DNA of 64,000 nucleotides from Streptomyces sp. MUM 178J (GTDB taxonomy: Bacteria; Actinomycetota; Actinomycetes; Streptomycetales; Streptomycetaceae): positions 42,855 through 106,854 of the forward strand of contig NZ_JADWYQ010000022.1 in the NCBI RefSeq assembly GCF_022414575.1, read 5' to 3'. The notes under the pieces were generated by a model, which saw nothing but the letters and a program-made list of their open reading frames with translations, had not been told where the DNA came from and did no database searches. The translations under genes were made by a program, and so were the position numbers. Shown piece by piece: positions 50,373-58,520 of this stretch (the first letter of the stretch is position 1; each line of letters opens with the position of its first letter).

Positions 50373-51266
50373 ATGGCACACCTCGCACTGCCCCGGTGGC
50401 AGGGACGACCGCCCCGGTGGCAGGGACGGCAGACGGCTCCGGCGGCACGCCCCCAGCAGCGAGGCGAAGCGTCCTCCACGGCCGCGGCCGGCCACCCCGC
50501 CGACGAGGCCCCGCGGGCACGCCTCAGCCGCGTGTCGGGCACGGGGATCGGCGTCGTCGCGGCGGACGCCGCCGTCGCAGCGGCCGTGCTCCTGCTGCCG
50601 AACGGAGAGCTCGAATCCACCCGCCGGCCCTCGTCCCTGGCCTACTCGGCCACCCAGCCGCTGGGGCGCATGCTGGCCAGAGCCGGCCGTCAGGAGGGGG
50701 TGGCCGTGCACACCGTCCAGTACCGCGTGCGCGGCTGGAACGGCGAGCGCGCGGACCTCGCGGCGGACGCGGCCTGGGCGGTGGAGGAGGTCGTGCGCCG
50801 CTACGGCGATGTGCCGGTGTGCCTGGCCGGCCACGGCATGGGCGGCCGGGCGGCGCTCAGGGCGGCGGAACATTCCGCTGTCACCTCGGTGCTGGCCCTT
50901 GCGCCGTGGCTGCCGGACGACGCGTCGGGGGTGGAGCCGCTGGAGCCGGTGGCGCAGCTCACCGGGCGGCGGGTGATGATCGTGCACGGCACGACGGACG
51001 CACGGACCGATCCGGAGCTGTCGTACCGGCTGGCGGGGCGCGTGAAGAAGGCGAACGCGGGCACGTGCCGGTTCGAGGTGCACTCCGACGGGCATGCGCT
51101 GCGCCAGCACCACGACGAAGTCCTGGCCCTGTCCGCGGACTTCGTCTTCGGCACGCTGTGCGATCGCGCCTACTCCCGCCCCGTCGCCGACGCCTTCGCG
51201 GCGCCGCCGCCGCTGGGGCTGCGGATGCCCCTGGCCGCGGGCTTCGGCCGCGCGCTGCGGCCGTAG
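50373..51266 (+). CDS. Alpha/beta-hydrolase-fold protein lacking the nucleophile serine
   Basis: 297 residues. The fold is visible from about residue 60 (GVVAADAAVAAAVLLLPNGE, VCLAGHGMGGRAALRAAEHS, VMIVHGTTDARTDPELS, and a C-terminal His in FEVHSDGHALRQHHDEV). The nucleophile elbow reads GHGMGG, not GHSMGG, so the serine is replaced by glycine while the Asp and His positions look intact. Codons are GGC CAC GGC ATG GGC GGC. The N-terminal 55 residues are low-complexity with a duplicated PRWQGR segment. Non-catalytic or unusual chemistry; otherwise resembles dienelactone-hydrolase-like proteins. Confidence 0.82.
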   Translation: MAHLALPRWQGRPPRWQGRQTAPAARPQQRGEASSTAAAGHPADEAPRARLSRVSGTGIGVVAADAAVAAAVLLLPNGELESTRRPSSLAYSATQPLGRMLARAGRQEGVAVHTVQYRVRGWNGERADLAADAAWAVEEVVRRYGDVPVCLAGHGMGGRAALRAAEHSAVTSVLALAPWLPDDASGVEPLEPVAQLTGRRVMIVHGTTDARTDPELSYRLAGRVKKANAGTCRFEVHSDGHALRQHHDEVLALSADFVFGTLCDRAYSRPVADAFAAPPPLGLRMPLAAGFGRALRP

Positions 51267-51271
51267 CGGGG

Positions 51272-52792
51272 TCAATCCGCGACGGCGGGGGCGGCGACGG
51301 CGGCGGAGGGCGCGAGCGGGCCGGGCGTGCACATGCGGGCGCACCGGGCGGCCTCGTGCACCCGCCCATCGGAGTGCAGTACATATATACGAGCGTCGAC
51401 GGCGAACGTCGCCAGCGGTGCGAGCCCCATCGCCATGGCCGCGATGTAGGAGCCGCCCACCCGGTGGGTGTCGCAGACGGTGCCGATCCGGAACAGATAC
51501 CGGGACTCCGACGTCACATCCTCGTCCCCGCCCGCCCGCAGCACGATCCGCTGGTCGGGGGCCACGGCCCGGGCCGCCACCGCCACGGCGATGTTCTCCA
51601 GCACGTCCGAGGCGGCGGCGACGATCGCCCGTGCACGGGGCAGCGCGAGCTTCCGCAGCAGGAAGCGGTCGCCCGCGCGCCCGAACATCACCGGTATGCC
51701 GAGCGACTTGGCCACCGGCACACAGGCCGCACGGGGGTCGCGTTCGACGGCAACCACCCCGATGCCGAGCCGTTGGAGCTCCAGGCAGAGCCGCAGCCCC
51801 ACCTGACCGAGCCCCACCACGATGACATGACCGCGCCGGGGCACCACCCGCGCGCCGACGAGGCCGGTCAGCCGGCCGGAGGTCATCCGGTCGACCAGAC
51901 CGGCGGTGAAGAGCGCGGAGAAGCCGAGGACGCACAGCAGGCTCACGGTGGACAGCATCAGATACCACGTCGGCGCGTGGCCGTCCGCCCCGCCCGCGTC
52001 CACCGTGGTCAGGACCATCGCCGAATGCCAGGCTGCGGCGACGAGGGGCTCACCCAGCACCAGCGCGCCCAGCACCGTGTCCAGCAGGAACACGAGGACC
52101 AGTCCGGCCAGCCCGACGAGCAGCGCGTTCGTACTGCCGTCCAGCGGTCTGACCTGGGCGTGCACCCGGTGCCAGAGCCTGCGCACCGCGCCGATCCTGA
52201 CCTCGGGCGACGACTCCACGCGCAGACCGTCCGGGATGCCGTCCGCGCCCTCTTCTCCCTCCTCAGCTCCGCCCGGGGCGCAGTCCAAAGTGCCGTCCGG
52301 GGCGCCGTCCGGGGCGCTCGCCACACCCAGCCGGTTCCCGTCGGGCGTGCGGCACAGGGTCACCAGGCGGTCCGCCACGCAGGGGCCGAGCAGAGCCGGC
52401 ACCAGTGCGTCCGTCATGCCGATCACCGTGCAGTTGGGGACCGAACGCACGACCTCGCCGGCCACCGTCCTGTCGAACAGCGTCACCAGCAGCCGTATCC
52501 CGGGGCGTGCGTGCTCGACGAGCAGTGCGTACCGAAGGGCCTGGATGTCCTCCCGCGAAACGACCACCACGACGTCGACGTCCGGCTCCAGCGCGGCGCC
52601 GAGCGCGTCTGCCGACGGCGCGGACAGCCGGCCGACCCGTGCACCCCACGCCGTCGCGTAGTCGGCCACGGCGGCCGTCAGCTCGTCGTCGCCGACCAGC
52701 AGCAGCCGCCCGCTCGGCGGATCGTCGCCCGGGCCGGCGGCGCGCGGATCGGCGCCCCACGGTTCGGGGACAGGTGGCTCGGGGACCAGCAC
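51272..52792 (-). CDS. Membrane protein with two NAD-binding (TrkA-N/RCK-like) domains
   Basis: 506 residues from GTG 52792, chosen for GAGGAG 5 nt upstream; the longer frame to 52972 is unlikely. First Rossmann domain (RLLLVGDDELTAAVADYATA) at about 30-150. Two or three membrane helices with a pore-like segment at about 225-330 (ALLVGLAGLVLVFLLDTVLG, MVLTTVDAGGADG, YLMLSTVSLLCVLGFSALFT). Second RCK domain (HVIVVGLGQVGLRLCLELQR) at about 345-470. The arrangement suggests a potassium channel or ion-transport regulator, but a TVGYG selectivity filter is not present. Divergent from the PucR gene. Confidence 0.85.
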   Translation of the reverse strand: MLVPEPPVPEPWGADPRAAGPGDDPPSGRLLLVGDDELTAAVADYATAWGARVGRLSAPSADALGAALEPDVDVVVVVSREDIQALRYALLVEHARPGIRLLVTLFDRTVAGEVVRSVPNCTVIGMTDALVPALLGPCVADRLVTLCRTPDGNRLGVASAPDGAPDGTLDCAPGGAEEGEEGADGIPDGLRVESSPEVRIGAVRRLWHRVHAQVRPLDGSTNALLVGLAGLVLVFLLDTVLGALVLGEPLVAAAWHSAMVLTTVDAGGADGHAPTWYLMLSTVSLLCVLGFSALFTAGLVDRMTSGRLTGLVGARVVPRRGHVIVVGLGQVGLRLCLELQRLGIGVVAVERDPRAACVPVAKSLGIPVMFGRAGDRFLLRKLALPRARAIVAAASDVLENIAVAVAARAVAPDQRIVLRAGGDEDVTSESRYLFRIGTVCDTHRVGGSYIAAMAMGLAPLATFAVDARIYVLHSDGRVHEAARCARMCTPGPLAPSAAVAAPAVAD

Positions 52793-53107
52793 CGGCGCTC
52801 CTCGAAGATCGTTGCCCAGCTCCCCTCGACGGTACGGAGCGCACCCTCGGGACTCTTTGTGCACATCTCCAGGGGCTCGCCTCCCGCCTTGGCCGATCGC
52901 ACGACAGTACGAGGCCCTCGCCGACGGTTGTATGTGCTCCTGCCCACCGAGTACCGTCGGTGCCACCGGCACGCCGCGGCGAGCGACATCACGCCCCGTG
53001 GCGGACGGTCACACGGTGAGGAAGTCCAGGCCGAGGGGTCCGCCCCGGCCTCTCCCCACGTGGATCTTGCCTGGCACATCCGCTCGTGTGCAGGACAGGT
53101 GGTCACC
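52793..53107. promoter_or_regulatory. Divergent interval between ion-transport-type gene and pucR
   Basis: No gene seen. TTGGCCGATC at 52889-52898 resembles the TTGGCC motifs upstream of the transporters at 54.9-60 kb. GTGCC-ACC-GGCAC (52960-52972) is a perfect short inverted repeat. Confidence 0.35.
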
Positions 53108-54766
53108 ATGGACGACACAGTCAGGCCGGCCGGCGCCGTCGTGCGGCAGCTGCTGCTCGCGCTCGGCGATCCGGTCATCGGGCTGGTCGCCGCGCCCGGA
53201 GGTCTCGACGTCGAGATCAACGACGTCGTCATTCTGGACGCCGACGACGAGCCGGACCCCTACCGCGGCGATCTGGTGCTGATCATCGGCGCGCGGGGCC
53301 GACGGGTCCACCGACTCGCGCGCGCCGCCGCGGGCCAGGGGGCCGCGGCGGTGGCCCTGAAGACGGAACACGGCGAGGACCTCGACGAGCTGAAGCGCAT
53401 CGCCGAGGACACCGGGATCGTGGTCCTCGGCGTGCGTCCCGAGGTCCGCTGGGCCCAACTCGACTCACTCGCCAGGGGTGTCGTTGCGGACGCGCGGGTG
53501 ATGGTGCCGGAAGCCGGGCGACAGGCCGACCTGTTCGCCCTCGCGCAGACGGTCGCCGCGCTCACCGGCGGCATCGTGAGCATCGAGGACAGCGCCAACC
53601 GCGTCCTGGCCTACTCGCGTTCCGACGACGAGGTCGACGAACTGCGCCGGCTGTCGATCCTGGGCTGGCAGGGCCCGGCCGACTACCTCGCCCTGCTGCG
53701 CGAGTGGGGGGTGTTCGACCGGCTGCGCGCCGGCGACGACGTGGTGCGCATCGACGAGCGGCCCGAGAGAGGAATCAGAAGGCGGCTCGCCATCGGCATC
53801 CGCGTCGACGAGCAGCTGCTCGGTTCCATCTGGGTGCAGGAGGGCCGCGAACCGCTGGCGGAGAACGCGGAGAAGGCGCTGGTCGGCGCCGCGCGGGCGG
53901 CCGCCTTGCAGCTCGTCCGGCGGCGTACGGGCGCCTCGCCGGACCTGGAGTTCGAACAGAGCCTGTTCCGCCGGGTGCTGGAGGGGCATATCGACCCCCG
54001 GACGTTCGCCGACAACATCGGGGCCGACCCGGACGAACCGGCGGTCGTGGCGGCGTTCACCCTCGACTCGGGGCCGGCGGGAGGCGGCGCGGGGGGCGAC
54101 GCCGGCCGTCCGGCCTTCGAGATGCGCAGGGCGACCATGGCGAGCCTGATCTCCGTGCACGCGGCCGCGTACCGGCGGCGGTCTCTGGTCACCGCCGCCG
54201 ACTCACGCGTCTATATGCTGCTCCCCGGCCTGCCCGAGCAGTCCGGGGAGAGCATCGCCTACGGGCTGGCGGGCGAGATCGTGCGGGCGGCCGGCCAGCG
54301 GATGCAGCTCGACGTACGCGCCGCCATCGGCTCGGTGGTCGGCGGACTGCACGCGATCGCCCAGTCGAGGGCGGAGGCGGACCAGGTGCTCGACATCGTC
54401 CTGCGCGGCGGCGGGCGACGCGTGGCCACCATCGCCGACGTACGCTCCGAAGTCCTGCTGAGCGAGGCCCTGGCGCTGCTGGAGCAGAACCCGCGCCTGC
54501 GTGACCCCCGCATCACCGCCCTTCTCGCCTACGAGGCCGAGCACGAGTCCGGTCTTGTGCCGTCCGTGCTCGCGTATTTGGGGACGCTCGGGAATGTGCG
54601 GGCGGCGGCACGGTCGCTGCACGTCCATCCGAACACCCTCCGCTACCGGCTGAAGCGGGCCGAGACGGTCAGCGGGATCGATCTCGCCGATCCCCACCAG
54701 TGCCTCTTCTCCCATCTGCAACTGCTGCTGGAGAACGGGTCGATGGCCGTGCCGCCCGGCAAGTGA
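53108..54766 (+). CDS. PucR family transcriptional regulator
   Basis: 552 residues from ATG 53108. The N-terminal PucR-like domain (LALGDPVIGLVAAPGGLDVE, INDVVILDADDEPDPYRGDL) extends to about 130. A GAF-like middle follows (AALTGGIVSIEDSANRVLAY). The C-terminal HTH_30 is LGNVRAAARSLHVHPNTLRY, RLKRAETVSGIDL, about 495-530. Related regulators respond to purine or amino-acid catabolic cues. It lies next to three Na+-coupled transporters whose upstream DNA shares TTGGCC motifs, so it is their probable regulator. A hairpin terminator follows immediately. Confidence 0.92.
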   Translation: MDDTVRPAGAVVRQLLLALGDPVIGLVAAPGGLDVEINDVVILDADDEPDPYRGDLVLIIGARGRRVHRLARAAAGQGAAAVALKTEHGEDLDELKRIAEDTGIVVLGVRPEVRWAQLDSLARGVVADARVMVPEAGRQADLFALAQTVAALTGGIVSIEDSANRVLAYSRSDDEVDELRRLSILGWQGPADYLALLREWGVFDRLRAGDDVVRIDERPERGIRRRLAIGIRVDEQLLGSIWVQEGREPLAENAEKALVGAARAAALQLVRRRTGASPDLEFEQSLFRRVLEGHIDPRTFADNIGADPDEPAVVAAFTLDSGPAGGGAGGDAGRPAFEMRRATMASLISVHAAAYRRRSLVTAADSRVYMLLPGLPEQSGESIAYGLAGEIVRAAGQRMQLDVRAAIGSVVGGLHAIAQSRAEADQVLDIVLRGGGRRVATIADVRSEVLLSEALALLEQNPRLRDPRITALLAYEAEHESGLVPSVLAYLGTLGNVRAAARSLHVHPNTLRYRLKRAETVSGIDLADPHQCLFSHLQLLLENGSMAVPPGK

Positions 54767-54816
54767 CCCCGGGGGCTCCGACACGTACGCACGCGCACCT
54801 GCCGGAGCCCCCGGGG
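54767..54816. terminator. Terminator of the pucR gene
   Basis: 14-bp stem CCCCGGGGGCTCCG / CGGAGCCCCCGGGG directly after the stop, with a 22-nt loop. Confidence 0.75.
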
Positions 54817-54888
54817 CCGTGGGACGTCGTCTCTGCCGTTTGGCGCCGTCCGGTCCGCTCTATGACGTCCTTGACCTCCTATGACGCC

Positions 54889-56505
54889 CTATGACGTCTG
54901 GTCGGCCGACTCCGGCCCGCCGCTCTGCCCGGCGGGCTCGCGGTCCCGCTCCTCGGGGGAGCGCAGCGCCGTGCGGAACCGGGCCAGTTCCCGCTTGACG
55001 ACCGGTGCGAGCAGATAGAGGCCGATGATGTTGATCAGCGCGAGGAGGAACAGCACGGCGTCGGTGAACGCCAGCACGCTGCCGAAGGTGAGAACGGCGC
55101 CGATGACGATGAACGTGCAGAACACCGTCTGGTAGACGCGCTCGCTGAGCTTGCTCCTCCCGAACAGGTGGCTCCACGCCTTCTGACCGTAGTAGGCCCA
55201 GGTGATCATGGTGGAGACGGCGAAGAGGACCACCGCCACGGTGAGGATGACCGGGAACCAGGGCAGCACCGTCTCGAATGCCGAGGAGGTGACGGTGACA
55301 CCGTCCACGGTGTTTCCGTTCGCCGCGTAGTGCGCCTTCGCGTCGTTCCAGAGCTGGGTGTCGGCGATGACGATGGTCAGCGCGGTCATGGTGCAGACGA
55401 CCACGGTGTCGATGAACGGCTCGAGCAGTGCGACCAGCCCCTCGGTCGCCGGGTAGCGGGTCTTCACGGCCGAGTGTGCGATGGGTGCGGAGCCCAGCCC
55501 CGCCTCGTTGGAGAACGCGGCTCGGGTGAAGCCGACGATCAGCGCGCCGATGGTGCCTCCGACGACGCCTTCCCCGGTGAACGCGCCGCGGAAGATCTCA
55601 CCGAAGGCCGCGGGAACGTCAGTGACGTTGAAGAGGATGACGATGAGGCAGCCGGTGACGTACACGATCGCCATGGCCGGCACCAGGCGGCTGGTCACAC
55701 GGCCGATGGACTTGATGCCGCCGATGATGACGAAGCCGACGACAAGGGCCAGCAGGACGCCGAGCGCCAGCGCCGAACCGTCGCCTGCCAGCGGGCCGTC
55801 GTCCCCTCCGGTGATGTCGCGGATCTGGATGACGGTCTGGTTGGCCTGGAACATATTGCCGCCGCCGATCCCGAAGAGCAGGATCATGACGGCGGCGAGC
55901 GCCGCGAGGGCCCGTCCGAGGAACCGGCCGGAGGATCCGGGCAGCCGCTCCGCGACTCCCTTGCGCAGGTACTGCATCGGACCGCCGGAGACGGTTCCGT
56001 CCGGGTGGTGGTCGCGGTAGCGGACGCCGAGGGTGCACTCGACGAACTTGGAGCACATGCCCAGCAGTCCGCAGAGCACCATCCAGAACGTGGCTCCCGC
56101 CCCGCCGATGGTGACGGCCACGCCGACGCCGGCGATGTTGCCCAGGCCCACCGTTCCGGAGACGGCCGAAGTCAGGGCCTGGAAGTGGGTGATCTCGCCC
56201 GGGTCTTCCTTGCGGCTGTGCCGGCCGCGGAGGATCTGCAGGGCCAGCCGGATCCCGCGGACCTGGATGAATCCGAAGTAGAGAGTGAAGACCGCGCCCG
56301 CGAGTACGAGCCAGGCCACGATCCAGGGAAAGCTGATCCCGAAGAGGGACACCTCGCCGAAGACGAAGTCTCCCAGCCCGGTGGCGATCGGATCGAATAT
56401 CGCGTTGATCTTTTCTTCCACGGTCCCGAGGAATCCGCTCTCCGCCCCTTGGGCGAGTGCGGGAAGCTCTTCGGGAGCGGCATGAGGATGGTGTGTCAGA
56501 GGCAT
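54889..56505 (-). CDS. Alanine/glycine:cation symporter (AGCS family)
   Basis: 538 residues from ATG 56505 (MPLTHHPHAAP), with AAGGGG upstream. A short soluble N-terminus is followed by about 11 helices. Family signatures are QALTSAVSGTVGLGNIAGVG (Na+ site), WMVLCGLLGMCSKFVECTLG, GGPMQYLR, GFTRAAFSNEAGLGSAPIAH and the C-terminal STMITWAYYGQKAWSHLFG. It imports alanine or glycine with sodium. It is convergent with pucR (122 bp between stops). A TTGGCCAAAGA motif lies 112 bp upstream of its start. Confidence 0.95.
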   Translation of the reverse strand: MPLTHHPHAAPEELPALAQGAESGFLGTVEEKINAIFDPIATGLGDFVFGEVSLFGISFPWIVAWLVLAGAVFTLYFGFIQVRGIRLALQILRGRHSRKEDPGEITHFQALTSAVSGTVGLGNIAGVGVAVTIGGAGATFWMVLCGLLGMCSKFVECTLGVRYRDHHPDGTVSGGPMQYLRKGVAERLPGSSGRFLGRALAALAAVMILLFGIGGGNMFQANQTVIQIRDITGGDDGPLAGDGSALALGVLLALVVGFVIIGGIKSIGRVTSRLVPAMAIVYVTGCLIVILFNVTDVPAAFGEIFRGAFTGEGVVGGTIGALIVGFTRAAFSNEAGLGSAPIAHSAVKTRYPATEGLVALLEPFIDTVVVCTMTALTIVIADTQLWNDAKAHYAANGNTVDGVTVTSSAFETVLPWFPVILTVAVVLFAVSTMITWAYYGQKAWSHLFGRSKLSERVYQTVFCTFIVIGAVLTFGSVLAFTDAVLFLLALINIIGLYLLAPVVKRELARFRTALRSPEERDREPAGQSGGPESADQTS

Positions 56506-56616
56506 TGCGGTCCCCTTCTTCCGGGCCGGGGACGACGACGCCGTCGAGACGTCCCGGACCCCGGATCGCCGTTCGGGGAACCGTAGGGCCGCCCCGCTCG
56601 GCTCGGTTTCGTGCAG

Positions 56617-56627
56617 TTGGCCAAAGA
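56617..56627. promoter_or_regulatory. TTGGCCAAAGA motif upstream of the AGCS gene
   Basis: Contains the perfect palindrome TTGGCCAA. Shares 10 of 11 bases with TCGGCCAAAGA at 58357-58367 upstream of the SSS/NSS pair. Candidate PucR operator. Confidence 0.45.
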
Positions 56628-56754
56628 ACCGGCGCAGAACCTGGTGACCTGGACCACGCCGCGGCCGCGGGGCCGGTCCGTTCAACAGGCACGCGGCCCG
56701 GGCCGTTCAACGGGCACGCGGAAACACGGACCGGACCGCGGGCGCCGTCGGCGG

Positions 56755-58287
56755 CTATGCGTGCAGTGCGCCCCTGCCTCTCCTCATCCGGTCTCCCCCG
56801 GGGCCGGACCAGGTGCGCAGGGGCGGGCGTCCGACGAAGCGGCCGAAGACCAGCGCGGCGATCGTCGCGGCGATCACGCCCGGCACCATTTCGTAGATGC
56901 CGGACTCGAACGGCCCGAGGAGCGGGTCGATGTCCTCCCACAGCACCACGGTGAGCGCACCGGCCACCATGCCCGCCATGGCGCCCGCCGCGCTCATCCG
57001 CGGCCAGTACAGCGACAGGACGATCACCGGGCCGAAGGCCGCGCCGAAGCCCGCCCACGCATAGGCGACGATGTCGAGCACCGCGCCCCCGTCGAGCGCG
57101 ATCCCATAGGCGACGACGGCGACGGTGACGACGGTGATGCGGCCGACCAGCAGCAGCACGGTGTCGGAGGCGCTGCGGTTGAGGAAGGCCCGGTAGAAGT
57201 CCTCGGTGAGGGCGGTGGAGGAGACCAGCAGCTGGCTGTCCGCGGTGGACTTGATCGCGGCCAGCACCGCGGCCAGCAGCAGGCTCGCGACCCAGGGGTT
57301 GAGCAGATCCACCGAGAGCCCGATGAAGACGGTCTCCGGGTTGGCCAGCGGTTCGTCGAGGAGGGCGATGCCGAGGAGCCCGACGAGCGAGGCGCCGGTC
57401 AGCGTGACCACCACCCAGCCCACCCCGATGCGGCGGGCGAGGGGGATGTCCTCCGCGCTGCGGATCGCCATGAAGCGGGCCAGTACATGGGGCTGGCCGA
57501 AGTAGCCGAGCCCCCAGGCCAGCAGGGAGATCACGGCTATCAGGCCCAGCGATCCGCCGTCCGTCCACCGGCCGTCCGCGAAACTGGCCTGCGCCCCCAT
57601 GTCCAGGAGTTCGGGGGACTTGCCTGCGAGGTCGTCGCCCAGCGCGCCGAAGCCGCCGAGCGCTCCGATGCCAAGCACCGGCAGCACGAGCAGCGCCAGG
57701 AACATCATGGTGCCCTGCACCGCGTCCGTCACGCTCACCGCCAGGAAGCCGCCCAGCAGCGTGTAGACGACGATCACCACGGCGGCCACGGTCAGGGCGA
57801 ACTCGTACCCGACCTCGAAGATCTCGTCGAACAGCAGACCGCCGGCGACCAGCCCCCCGGCGACGTACAGCGTGAAGAAGACGACTATGACCGTGGCCGA
57901 GACGATGCGGATCAGCCGGGTGCGGTCCTCGAACCGCTCCTCCAGATAGGCCGACAGCGTCACGGCGTCCCCGGCGCGTTCGGTGTACGTACGCAACCTC
58001 GGTGCGACGAAACGCCAGTTGAGATAGGTGCCGGCGGCCAGACCGACCGCGATCCAGGTGGCGCCGACGCCGGCCGCGTACACGGCGCCGGGCAGCCCCA
58101 GCATCAGCCAGCCGGACATGTCGCTGGCCTGGGCCGACAGCGCGGCCACCGGGGCGCGCAGCCTGCGGCCGCCGAGGGCGAAGTCGTGGTAGGTGCGGGT
58201 CTCCTGGTAGACCAGGACGCCGACGGAGACCATCGCCAGCAGATAGACCGCAAAGGTGATCATGGCGGGTACGGTCAGGAGCAGCAC
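56755..58287 (-). CDS. Sodium/proline symporter (SSS family, PutP-like)
   Basis: 510 residues from GTG 58287; GGGAGGA 5 nt upstream makes this start clear. About 13 helices (ITFAVYLLAMVSVGVLVYQE first). Signatures are FALGGRRLRAPVAALSAQAS, DMSGWLMLGLPGAVYAAG (sodium site), WRFVAPRLRTYTE, GYFGQPHVLARFMAIRS and STADSQLLVSSTALTEDFYR. These match PutP proline transporters, although pantothenate or other substrates are possible. Same strand as the AGCS gene with 249 bp between; divergent from the NSS gene with 233 bp between. Confidence 0.94.
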   Translation of the reverse strand: MLLLTVPAMITFAVYLLAMVSVGVLVYQETRTYHDFALGGRRLRAPVAALSAQASDMSGWLMLGLPGAVYAAGVGATWIAVGLAAGTYLNWRFVAPRLRTYTERAGDAVTLSAYLEERFEDRTRLIRIVSATVIVVFFTLYVAGGLVAGGLLFDEIFEVGYEFALTVAAVVIVVYTLLGGFLAVSVTDAVQGTMMFLALLVLPVLGIGALGGFGALGDDLAGKSPELLDMGAQASFADGRWTDGGSLGLIAVISLLAWGLGYFGQPHVLARFMAIRSAEDIPLARRIGVGWVVVTLTGASLVGLLGIALLDEPLANPETVFIGLSVDLLNPWVASLLLAAVLAAIKSTADSQLLVSSTALTEDFYRAFLNRSASDTVLLLVGRITVVTVAVVAYGIALDGGAVLDIVAYAWAGFGAAFGPVIVLSLYWPRMSAAGAMAGMVAGALTVVLWEDIDPLLGPFESGIYEMVPGVIAATIAALVFGRFVGRPPLRTWSGPGGDRMRRGRGALHA

Positions 58288-58348
58288 TCGTTCCTCCCTT
58301 GCCGTTCGAGAATCCGCGGAGTGTAAACGCAAGGGGCGCCCGGGGTCG

Positions 58349-58364
58349 TTGGCCAGTCGGCCAA
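58349..58364. promoter_or_regulatory. TTGGCC-AGTC-GGCCAA inverted repeat between SSS and NSS genes
   Basis: Perfect 6-bp arms with a 4-bp spacer, 62 bp from the SSS start and 157 bp from the NSS start. Its right half continues as GGCCAAAGA, matching the AGCS upstream motif. Confidence 0.5.
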
Positions 58365-58520
58365 AGATCTGACGGCGTCTCGTCTCTTCCTTCCGGCCCG
58401 CGCCCCGGATCGGCGGCCGGCTCGGCGGCGAGCTCGGCGGCCGGCTCGCGGCGGCCGAGCCGGCGTGCTAGCCAGTCAGTGCGGGCGGCGATCCGCACGA
58501 GGAGCGAGGAAGGTGCCGCG

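Noticed and set aside
49025..54766. 1913-codon open frame on the plus strand
   Set aside because: It runs antisense through adenosine deaminase and the ion-transport-type gene, and in frame only with the PucR gene at its end. High GC keeps the other codons open; the real gene starts at 53108.
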